Source: Novosphingobium guangzhouense (GTDB taxonomy: Bacteria; Pseudomonadota; Alphaproteobacteria; Sphingomonadales; Sphingomonadaceae). Taken from it: 64,000 bases of DNA. Location: positions 62,001 through 126,000 of the forward strand of contig NZ_LYMM01000003.1 in the NCBI RefSeq assembly GCF_002896965.1, written 5' to 3'. The notes beneath the pieces are model-generated. The model did not search any database and was not told the DNA's origin. It saw nothing but the letters and a program-made list of their open reading frames with translations. This document shows, piece after piece, positions 57,234 through 64,000 of the stretch; the stretch's first letter is position 1; each line of letters begins with the position of its first letter. A program made the translations under genes and the position numbers.

Positions 57234-59248
57234 TCCGCAGCCTCCGCGAACTCTTCACCGTGCAGCAGTTCTGCCGAACAACGCTGCATCGTCGCGCTGG
57301 CGCGCGCGATCGGGTTGGTCATGTAGAAGTCCTTGATCGGATAGGCGATCGCGCCCGAAGCCGAACCGCCGCCCGCAGGCAGCGCCGCGCCGTAGTCGGC
57401 CAGACCCTCAACGCCGAGCGCCGGGACTGCCGAAACCATGGCAGCGCGAAGCTGGTCGAAGCTGTCGAAGCCGACCGAGACGCCGAAGGCGTCGGCCAGT
57501 GCGCGCAGGATCGTCCAGTCCTCACGCGCGTCGCCGGGCGCGAAGACGGCCTTGTCGGCGAACTGCACGCGACCTTCGGTGTTGACGTAAGTGCCGGCCT
57601 TTTCAGTGTAAGCCGAAGCGGGCAGGATCACGTCGGCAGCGTGCGCCGCCTTGTCACCGTGGTGGCCGATGTAGACGATCATAGAGTCCGCGAACTTCGT
57701 ATAGTCCACTTCATCCGCACCCAGCGAGATCAGCACCTTGGGCTTGGCCGCGACGAGGTCGGCGATGCCGCCCTTCTGCGCATAGCCCAGCATCAGGCCA
57801 CCCATGCGCGAAGCGGCCATATGCAGGACGTTGAAACCGTTCCATGCAGTGCCGTCCTCAAGCGTGCGCACGAGGTTGAATTGACCTGCGAGCGCAAGGC
57901 CCGCTTCCAGACCGCCGCGGCCGAGCGCCGCGCCGCCCAGGATCACCGCCGGACGCTTGGCGCCCGAAAGCGCATCCGCCACGTGGCCCGGCAGGTTGCC
58001 GATCAGCGACAGATCTTCGCCAAGGAATTCACCGCCGAACGTGGTTTCCCACTCAGGACCGATCAGGAACACCTTGGCGCCGCGCTTCACGGCCTTGCGC
58101 AGACGGACGTTGACCGTCGGCGCTTCCCAGCGAACGTGCGCACCGACAATCAGGATCGCGTCTGCAGTCTCGATGTCGTTGAAAGTGGTGTTGAAGTTGA
58201 CGGCGGCCAGGCTCGACGTGTCGTAGTCCATGCCGGTCTGGCGGCCTTCGAGCAGGTTCGAACCGAGCGCACCAACAAGCGCCTTGGCGGCGAACATCGT
58301 CTCGCAATCAACCATGTCACCGGCGACAGCAGCGATCGACGCGCCGGGGTTCAGGGTGGAAAGCGCGGCGAAAGCCTCGTTCCAGGTGGCCTGAACCAGC
58401 TTGCCGTCACGGCGCAGGAACGGCTTGTCGAGACGGCGGCGGGTCAGGCCATCGACCTGGAAGCGCGCCTTGTCGCTCAGCCATTCCTCATTGACGTCGT
58501 CGTTGTTGCGCGGAAGTGCGCGAAGCACTTCGCGGCCACGCGCGTCGATGCGGATGTTGGCGCCGGTTGCGTCCGAAACGTCGATCGAGAGCGTCTTCTT
58601 CAGTTCCCACGGACGCGCTTCAAACGCGTAGGGGCGGCTGGTAAGCGCGCCGACCGGGCACAGATCGATCACATTGGCCGACATCTCGTGATGTGCGGCC
58701 TTCTCCAGATACGTGGTGATCTGCATCGTCTCGCCGCGATAGAGCGCGCCGATCTCGTCCACGCCGGCGATCTCTTCCGAGAAGCGCACGCAGCGGGTGC
58801 AGTGGATGCAGCGCGTCATCGTGGTCTTGATGAGCGGGCCCATGTACTTCTCGGTAACCGCGCGCTTGTGCTCGTGGTAACGCGAACCGCCGCGACCGTA
58901 GGCCACCGACTGGTCCTGCAGGTCACACTCACCGCCCTGATCGCAGATCGGGCAGTCGAGCGGGTGGTTGATGAGAAGGAATTCCATGACCCCTTCCCGC
59001 GCCTTCTTGACCATTTCGGAGTCCGTGCGGATCTCCTGGCCTTCGGTGGCGGGAAGCGCGCAAGATGCCTGTGGCTTGGGCGGTCCGGGCTTCACTTCGA
59101 CGAGGCACATGCGGCAGTTGCCCGCGATGCTCAGACGTTCGTGATAGCAGAAGCGCGGGATTTCCTTGCCGGCAAGCTCGGCCGCCTGAAGGACGGTCGC
59201 GCCAGCGGGAACGTCGATTTCGACGCCGTCTACTTTGACCTTGGGCAT
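57230..59248 (-). CDS. nuoG: NADH-quinone oxidoreductase subunit G
   Basis: NuoG (672 residues) carries several iron-sulphur clusters between NuoF and NuoI. N-terminal 2Fe-2S ligands are in [36 protein letters not shown] and [11 protein letters not shown] hold the 4Fe-4S ligands. The C-terminal molybdopterin-oxidoreductase-like region follows ([12 protein letters not shown] near its end). I chose the ATG at 59248, which overlaps the nuoF stop by one base. Confidence 0.97.
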   Translation of the reverse strand: MPKVKVDGVEIDVPAGATVLQAAELAGKEIPRFCYHERLSIAGNCRMCLVEVKPGPPKPQASCALPATEGQEIRTDSEMVKKAREGVMEFLLINHPLDCPICDQGGECDLQDQSVAYGRGGSRYHEHKRAVTEKYMGPLIKTTMTRCIHCTRCVRFSEEIAGVDEIGALYRGETMQITTYLEKAAHHEMSANVIDLCPVGALTSRPYAFEARPWELKKTLSIDVSDATGANIRIDARGREVLRALPRNNDDVNEEWLSDKARFQVDGLTRRRLDKPFLRRDGKLVQATWNEAFAALSTLNPGASIAAVAGDMVDCETMFAAKALVGALGSNLLEGRQTGMDYDTSSLAAVNFNTTFNDIETADAILIVGAHVRWEAPTVNVRLRKAVKRGAKVFLIGPEWETTFGGEFLGEDLSLIGNLPGHVADALSGAKRPAVILGGAALGRGGLEAGLALAGQFNLVRTLEDGTAWNGFNVLHMAASRMGGLMLGYAQKGGIADLVAAKPKVLISLGADEVDYTKFADSMIVYIGHHGDKAAHAADVILPASAYTEKAGTYVNTEGRVQFADKAVFAPGDAREDWTILRALADAFGVSVGFDSFDQLRAAMVSAVPALGVEGLADYGAALPAGGGSASGAIAYPIKDFYMTNPIARASATMQRCSAELLHGEEFAEAAE

Positions 59249-60558
59249 TATTCTGCTGCCTGTTGCAGAGATCCGTGGCGCGCTTCGATGCGGCGCTCGA
59301 TCTCGGGACGGAAGTGGCGGATCAGGCCCTGGATCGGCCACGCGGCTGCGTCGCCAAGCGCGCAGATGGTGTGACCTTCGACCTGCTTGGTAACCTGCTG
59401 GAGCATGTCGATTTCCTCGACATGCGCGTCGCCGGTGCGCAGGCGCTCCATCACGCGCCACATCCAGCCCGTACCTTCGCGGCAGGGGGTGCACTGGCCG
59501 CAGGACTCGTGCTTGTAGAAGTACGAGAGGCGCGAAATGGCGCGGACGATGTCAGTGGACTTGTCCATGACGATGACGGCTGCGGTGCCGAGGCCCGAAC
59601 CGACCGCCTTCAGGCCGTCGAAGTCCATCGGTGCGTCCCAGATATCTGCGGCCGGGACCAGCGGAACCGACGAACCGCCGGGGATCACCGCCAGCAGGTT
59701 GTCCTTGCCGCCGCGAATGCCGCCGCAGTGACGCTCGATCAGTTCGCTGAACGGGATCGACATCTCTTCCTCGACCACGCAGGGACGGTTCACGTGCCCG
59801 CTGATCTGGAAGAGCTTGGTGCCCTTGTTGTTCTCGCGCCCGAAGGACGAGAACCACGAGGCGCCACGACGCAGGATCGTGGGAGCCACTGCGATCGATT
59901 CCACGTTGTTCACCGTGGTCGGGCAGCCGTAGAGGCCCGCTCCGGCCGGGAACGGCGGCTTCAGGCGGGGCTGGCCCTTCTTGCCTTCGAGGCTCTCGAT
60001 CATCGCGGTCTCTTCGCCGCAGATGTAGGCGCCCGCACCACGGTGGACGAAGACGTCGAAGTCGTAGCCCGAACCCGCCGCATTCTTGCCCAGCAGGCCC
60101 GCCGCATAGGCTTCTTCACGCGCGGCGAAGAGCACTTCGGCCTCGCGGATGTATTCGCCGCGGATGTAGATGTAGGCCGCGCGCGCGCCCATCGCGAAAC
60201 CAGCCACCAGCGCGCCTTCGAACAGAAGGTGCGGATCGTGACGCATGATCTCGCGATCCTTGCACGAACCCGGTTCGGATTCGTCCGCGTTGATCACAAG
60301 GAAGCTGGGCTTGGGATTGCCGTTCTGGTCGAGCGGCGGCTGCTTGGGCATGAAGGACCACTTCATGCCGGTGGGGAAGCCCGCACCGCCGCGCCCGCGC
60401 AGACCCGACGCCTTCATCTCGTCGATGATGGCATCGCGACCGCGCGCGATCAGATCCTTGGTGTTGTCCCAGGCGCCGCGCGCCTGCGCTTCCTTCAGGT
60501 TCCACGGCTGGAAGCCGTAGACGTTGGTGAAGATGCGATCCTTATCGAGGAGAGCCAT
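59248..60558 (-). CDS. nuoF: NADH-quinone oxidoreductase subunit F (NADH and FMN binding)
   Basis: NuoF (436 residues) is the NADH dehydrogenase core. It shows the NADH/FMN-binding [60 protein letters not shown] and the 4Fe-4S ligands [18 protein letters not shown] chose the ATG at 60558 ([10 protein letters not shown]), which overlaps the nuoE stop by one base (TAATG). The upstream ATG at 60564 is less likely. Confidence 0.97.
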   Translation of the reverse strand: MALLDKDRIFTNVYGFQPWNLKEAQARGAWDNTKDLIARGRDAIIDEMKASGLRGRGGAGFPTGMKWSFMPKQPPLDQNGNPKPSFLVINADESEPGSCKDREIMRHDPHLLFEGALVAGFAMGARAAYIYIRGEYIREAEVLFAAREEAYAAGLLGKNAAGSGYDFDVFVHRGAGAYICGEETAMIESLEGKKGQPRLKPPFPAGAGLYGCPTTVNNVESIAVAPTILRRGASWFSSFGRENNKGTKLFQISGHVNRPCVVEEEMSIPFSELIERHCGGIRGGKDNLLAVIPGGSSVPLVPAADIWDAPMDFDGLKAVGSGLGTAAVIVMDKSTDIVRAISRLSYFYKHESCGQCTPCREGTGWMWRVMERLRTGDAHVEEIDMLQQVTKQVEGHTICALGDAAAWPIQGLIRHFRPEIERRIEARHGSLQQAAE

Positions 60559-61226
60559 TACCACTCGCTCCGATAGTCATGGTTTTCACTCATCATGGCG
60601 ACGAGGTTGGTCGGTTCGCCCACCGGCTCCACAGTGTGGCGTGCCGGATCCTGCGTGCCTGCCTTCGGGGTTTCGCCACGCGCCAGCGCATCGAGCACGG
60701 CGTTCAGGCGATCCGAGGTCAGATCCTCGTAGTTATCGTCGTTGATCTGGACCATCGGAGCCGAGGCGCAGTTGCCCATGCATTCAACCTCGGTGAACGA
60801 CCAGAGGCCGTCTTCCGAGATGTGGCCCTTCTTCATGCCGCGCGACTTGCAGGTCGCCAGCAGGTCGTCAGAGCCCCGCAGCATGCACGGGGTAGTGCCG
60901 CAGACCTGCACGTGGAAACGGCCGATCGGCGCGATGTTGTACATCGTGTAGAACGAGGCGACCTCGACCACGCGGATGATCGGCATGTCGAGGTAGGCGG
61001 CGATGTATTCCATCACCGGGATCGGCAGCCAGCCTTGCGTGTTCAGTTCCGCGCCGACCTGGCGCTGCGCGAGATCGAGCAGCGGCATCACCGCAGAGCG
61101 CTGGCGCCCTTCGGGATAGCGTGCGACGATCTCCTTTGCCTTGGCGGCGTTCGCCTCGGTCCAGGCGAAATTGCCCCAACGCGCCCGCAATTCGGGCGTA
61201 TCGGGTTCGATATAGCGGTCAGCCAT
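60558..61226 (-). CDS. nuoE: NADH-quinone oxidoreductase subunit E (2Fe-2S)
   Basis: NuoE (222 residues) is the thioredoxin-like 2Fe-2S subunit that pairs with NuoF. The Cys ligands are in [19 protein letters not shown] and [20 protein letters not shown]. The C-terminal 45 residues form a low-complexity tail longer than in Escherichia coli. Its start lies inside the last codons of the 67-residue membrane protein (8-base overlap), so translation is coupled. Confidence 0.97.
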   Translation of the reverse strand: MADRYIEPDTPELRARWGNFAWTEANAAKAKEIVARYPEGRQRSAVMPLLDLAQRQVGAELNTQGWLPIPVMEYIAAYLDMPIIRVVEVASFYTMYNIAPIGRFHVQVCGTTPCMLRGSDDLLATCKSRGMKKGHISEDGLWSFTEVECMGNCASAPMVQINDDNYEDLTSDRLNAVLDALARGETPKAGTQDPARHTVEPVGEPTNLVAMMSENHDYRSEW

Positions 61227-61422
61227 GCTTACCTCTGCGCTTCAGCCACTGATCCTGGCCGAAAAAGAAAATCTCGAAGCCGCCGATGGCAGTCGCCAGC
61301 ATGGCGATCATCGGCGAGGGCGCGATCCCGAGCCAAAGAACGACGAAGTATAGCCCGACAAGGAACAGGCCCGTAAGGGTTGCCCAGATACGGATCATTT
61401 CCACCGTGTTGAACTTCGTCAC
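61219..61422 (-). CDS. small membrane protein in the nuo operon, unknown function
   Basis: A 67-residue protein with two helices (WATLTGLFLVGLYFVVLWLG and PMIAMLATAIGGFEIFFFG) and a basic end ([10 protein letters not shown]). The start is GTG at 61422 with AAGGGG eight bases upstream. It overlaps nuoE by 8 bases and follows the SnoaL-like gene by 19 bases. No family recognised. Placement suggests an accessory, assembly or stability role for complex I, but that is inference. Confidence 0.75.
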   Translation of the reverse strand: MTKFNTVEMIRIWATLTGLFLVGLYFVVLWLGIAPSPMIAMLATAIGGFEIFFFGQDQWLKRRGKHG

Positions 61423-61441
61423 AGGTCCCACCCCTTCACGA

Positions 61442-61795
61442 TCAACGAATGAATTCGACGCGCGAACACTTGTCGCCTTCGAAGCTGTAGACCGCGATCA
61501 CGTCGAACGGGTCCACAAGTTCCGAACCGTCGCTTGCGGGGCCGCGCGTCACATGCTCGCGCATCAGCACATATGCGCCGATCTGCGAGGCTTCGACGAT
61601 CTCGGCCTTGTTCTGCGGCCACTTGGCGAAGGCGGCGGCGAGGCCCGAACGGGTGCCTTCCTTGCCTTCGCGCACGACGGCGCCGCGATAGTTCGCCTCG
61701 CAGGCATCCTCGGTCATGTACGAAACGTACGTGTCGACGTCCTGCGCGTTATAGGCCGCGATCATCGCCTTTGCGGTATCGAGGTTGCTTACCAT
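61442..61795 (-). CDS. SnoaL/NTF2-like small protein in the nuo operon
   Basis: A 117-residue cystatin-like (NTF2 fold) protein: N-terminal helices LDTAKAMIAAYNAQDVDTYV, SYMTEDACEANYRGAVVREG, then strands with YVLMREHVTRGPASDGSELV and DVIAVYSFEGDKCSRVEFIR. Family members act as binding proteins or polyketide-type cyclases and limonene epoxide hydrolases; the active-site pair is not obvious here. The ATG at 61795 has GGGA upstream. It follows the secreted orphan by one base (stop 61797). Confidence 0.8.
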   Translation of the reverse strand: MVSNLDTAKAMIAAYNAQDVDTYVSYMTEDACEANYRGAVVREGKEGTRSGLAAAFAKWPQNKAEIVEASQIGAYVLMREHVTRGPASDGSELVDPFDVIAVYSFEGDKCSRVEFIR

Positions 61796-61796
61796 C

Positions 61797-62180
61797 TCAT
61801 TTATTCCCAACAGGCTGGCGGACGATCACCGGCCCTGGAGGCGGACCGAATACAACTTCGCTTATCTTTGCCCCCGAGAACATGATCGACGCATCGCGGG
61901 CTTCCGAAGAACAACTTAGATCGACATTAATATTACGATCAAAATTTCCCCGAATGGACTTCAGCTCACAACCTTTGAAATGCTCAACAAGTTCGTCGAG
62001 GGTTTTGGATTGCCTTGTCCAATTATGTAGACTTGCTTCCGGAGCGAGAGCTTTTCCGGCCAGTGAACCATCGCCCTTAATAAGAGCCCCGGAAAACTGA
62101 GCAGCGAGTTCATATTTTTCCGCCGGAAAGCCATTAGCCATCAGCAGTGGTAAGCTCAAAGAGAGAGCAATTAACCTCAA
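61797..62180 (-). CDS. AT-rich secreted orphan protein in the nuo operon
   Basis: A 127-residue protein with a likely signal peptide ([20 protein letters not shown]). The remainder includes [40 protein letters not shown] and ends [15 protein letters not shown]; the middle may be another NTF2-like fold, but that is weak. The start is TTG at 62180 overlapping the nuoD stop by 4 bases (TTGA). By eye the coding sequence is clearly richer in A and T than the nuo genes around it. Function unknown. Confidence 0.65.
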   Translation of the reverse strand: MRLIALSLSLPLLMANGFPAEKYELAAQFSGALIKGDGSLAGKALAPEASLHNWTRQSKTLDELVEHFKGCELKSIRGNFDRNINVDLSCSSEARDASIMFSGAKISEVVFGPPPGPVIVRQPVGNK

Positions 62181-63388
62181 CGGTCACACTCCCCGAACAC
62201 GATGTCCATCGCACCCAGAATTGCCGTGGCGTCAGGCAGCATGTGGCCCTTGGACATGAAGTCCATCGCCTGCAGGTGGCTGAACGCGGTCGGGCGGATC
62301 TTGCAGCGGTACGGCTTGTTCGAGCCGTCCGAGACGAGATAGACGCCGAATTCGCCCTTGGGGCTTTCGGTCGCGACGTAAACTTCGCCTGCCGGGACGT
62401 GGAAGCCTTCGGTGTAGAGCTTGAAGTGATGGATCAGCGATTCCATCGAGGACTTCATCTCTGCGCGCTTGGGCGGAACCACCTTGCGATCGGTGGAAGC
62501 CACCGGACCTTCCGGCATTTCGCGCAGGCACTGCTTCATGATCCGGGCCGACTGGCGCACTTCCTCGGCACGACACATGAAGCGATCGTAGCAGTCGCCG
62601 CTGGTGCCGACGGGAACCTCGAAGTCCATGCGATCATAGACATCGTAAGGCTGCGCCTTGCGGATGTCCCAGGCGATGCCCGAACCGCGGATCATCGGGC
62701 CGGAGAAGCCCCATGCCAGCGCGTCTTCCTTCGACACCGTGGCGATGTCGACGTTGCGCTGCTTGAAGATGCGGTTGTCGGCGACGAGGCTCAGCGCGTC
62801 CTCGAACAGTTCCGGCAGGCGCGTGTCGAGCCAGTCGGCAATGTCGGTCAGCAGCTTGAGCGGCACGTCCTGATGCACGCCGCCGGGACGATACCAGGCC
62901 GAGTGCATGCGGGCGCCCGAGGCGCGCTCGAAGAAGTTGAGGCAATCCTCGCGGATTTCGAAAAGCCACAGGTTCGGCGTCATCGCGCCGATGTCCATGA
63001 TGTGCGAACCCATGTTCATCATGTGGTTGCAGATGCGGGTCAGCTCGGCGAACAGCACGCGAAGATACTGGGCGCGCAGCGGAACCTCAAGGTTCAGCAG
63101 CTTCTCGATAGCGAGCACATAGGAGTGCTCCATGCCGAGCGGCGAACAGTAGTCCAGCCGGTCGAAGTACGGCAGCGCCTGAAGGTAGGTCTTGTGCTCG
63201 ATCAGCTTTTCGGTGCCGCGGTGAAGCAGGCCGACGTGCGGATCGATCCGCTCGATGATCTCGCCGTCCAGTTCCATGACCATGCGCAGAACGCCGTGGG
63301 CCGCGGGGTGCTGGGGACCGAAGTTGATGGTGTAGTTGGTGATGACCTCGTCGCCGGTGGTGGGCGACTGCTCAAGCTGCATGCTCAC
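62177..63388 (-). CDS. nuoD: NADH-quinone oxidoreductase subunit D
   Basis: NuoD (403 residues) builds the quinone-reduction site with NuoB and NuoC. The family blocks are [55 protein letters not shown] and the C-terminal [16 protein letters not shown]. The GTG at 63388 overlaps the nuoC stop (GTGA) and has GGGAG seven bases upstream; an ATG at 63382 is next best. Downstream, three non-nuo genes separate it from nuoE. Confidence 0.97.
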   Translation of the reverse strand: MSMQLEQSPTTGDEVITNYTINFGPQHPAAHGVLRMVMELDGEIIERIDPHVGLLHRGTEKLIEHKTYLQALPYFDRLDYCSPLGMEHSYVLAIEKLLNLEVPLRAQYLRVLFAELTRICNHMMNMGSHIMDIGAMTPNLWLFEIREDCLNFFERASGARMHSAWYRPGGVHQDVPLKLLTDIADWLDTRLPELFEDALSLVADNRIFKQRNVDIATVSKEDALAWGFSGPMIRGSGIAWDIRKAQPYDVYDRMDFEVPVGTSGDCYDRFMCRAEEVRQSARIMKQCLREMPEGPVASTDRKVVPPKRAEMKSSMESLIHHFKLYTEGFHVPAGEVYVATESPKGEFGVYLVSDGSNKPYRCKIRPTAFSHLQAMDFMSKGHMLPDATAILGAMDIVFGECDR

Positions 63389-64000
63389 TTGGCGTCTCCC
63401 TTATCCGAGCGGGTATCATCCGGACGGCTTTCGGTTTCCTTGGGCGCCTCAGGCGCTTTGCCATCTTCCGTCTTGGCCGGAGCGGGCGCGGATTCCTTGT
63501 CGGCGGCCTTCTCGTTCGCCTTGTCACCGGCGCCGGTGTCGGCAGGCTTTTCGGTGGCCTTGGGCGTGGGCGCAGCAGCAGCGGGAGCCGGCTGTTCCGG
63601 AGCCTTCTCGTCACCCGGCAGGATGTAGTCGGCACCTTCCCACGGGCTCATGAAATCGAACTGGCGCAGATCCTGCGCAAGCTTGACCGGCTCGTACACC
63701 ACGCGCTTGTCCTCTTCGGAGTAGCGCAGTTCGTGATAACCCGTCAGCGGGAAGTCCTTGCGGAACGGATGGCCTTCGAAACCGTAGTCGGTCAGGATGC
63801 GGCGCAAGTCCTTGTTGCCGGCGAAGATCACGCCGTACATATCGAAGACCTCGCGCTCCAGCCAACCCGCGTTCGGCCACAGCGTGGTGATCGTCGGCAC
63901 CGGAGTATGCTCAGCCGCGGTCACCTTGGCCATGATACGATGGTTCTTCGTGACCGAAAGCAGCATGTAGACGACTTCGAAACGTTCAGGCCGCGACGGA
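63385..64000 (-). CDS. nuoC: NADH-quinone oxidoreductase subunit C, N-terminus outside window
   Basis: Partial: the frame continues to the window edge ([20 protein letters not shown]). It has the conserved [40 protein letters not shown] and [18 protein letters not shown], then [18 protein letters not shown]. After this a 75-residue Ala/Pro/Lys/Glu-rich tail (63385-63609) extends beyond the usual end of NuoC. nuoA and nuoB are expected just outside. The stop overlaps the nuoD start. Confidence 0.95.
   Translation of the reverse strand, partial: PSRPERFEVVYMLLSVTKNHRIMAKVTAAEHTPVPTITTLWPNAGWLEREVFDMYGVIFAGNKDLRRILTDYGFEGHPFRKDFPLTGYHELRYSEEDKRVVYEPVKLAQDLRQFDFMSPWEGADYILPGDEKAPEQPAPAAAAPTPKATEKPADTGAGDKANEKAADKESAPAPAKTEDGKAPEAPKETESRPDDTRSDKGDAK

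Noticed and set aside
57176..59374. A 732-codon plus-strand frame opposite nuoG
   Set aside because: Mirror of the nuoG codon bias; no ribosome-binding site or domain.

Overview
The window looks like a chromosome segment of a sphingomonad alphaproteobacterium (Novosphingobium/Sphingobium-like). The evidence is high GC, NuoA-N type complex I genes, a LexA with a GTTC-N7-GTTC operator, DUF1178, DUF1467 and DUF481 proteins, and the neighbourhoods tpiA-ppiD-trpE and moaC-moeA-lexA. The species assignment is inference. Almost all of it is core housekeeping sequence. I see no prophage, CRISPR array, integrase or intact insertion sequence.

Layout. 1-6178 (minus strand): a DUF481 outer-membrane protein cut by the window edge, an ABC-2 exporter pair, queA, a periplasmic cyclophilin, coaD, an ispA-type prenyl synthase and xseB. 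6350-12422: purL, a DEAD-box helicase with a DbpA-like RNA-binding domain, a zinc alcohol dehydrogenase and tRNA-Arg(CCU). 12536-14834: a DUF1178/nitrilase/glutaredoxin operon divergent from an Hsp20 gene that appears to have a heat-shock promoter and a ROSE-like RNA thermometer. 14923-20566: an AEC transporter, an alkaline-phosphatase-fold protein, pyrG, secG and tpiA. 20892-30053 (plus): ppiD, trpE, a secreted phosphodiester glycosidase, trpG, trpD, trpC, moaC, moeA and lexA, largely with overlapping or close-set genes.

30054-33377 is the only accessory-looking stretch. It holds a frameshifted IS66-like transposase remnant, an EamA exporter and a divergent MocR regulator with a perfect palindrome between them. 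comEC, gltX and gltA follow. 38550-45172 holds a poorly characterised group: a small membrane protein, a histidine-kinase-like protein that lacks the phospho-acceptor histidine, a helical protein of unknown function, a nucleotidyltransferase-like membrane protein and, divergently, an 880-residue two-TM coiled-coil protein with TipN-like architecture. This is the best candidate for an undescribed system, possibly in cell polarity or envelope organisation.

45191-64000 (minus): trhO, then a long chain that reads, in transcription order, nuoC-nuoD-three non-nuo genes-nuoE-F-G-H-I-J-K-L-M-N-birA-coaX-rnj-DUF1467. Genes mostly overlap by 1 to 8 bases, so complex I synthesis is coupled to biotin ligase, pantothenate kinase and RNase J. 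The three inserted genes (a secreted AT-rich orphan, a SnoaL-like protein and a 67-residue membrane protein), a histidine-rich insertion in NuoL and a low-complexity tail on NuoC are the unusual features of this operon.

Start sites were chosen by hand from ribosome-binding sites, overlaps and family length. No database search was available.
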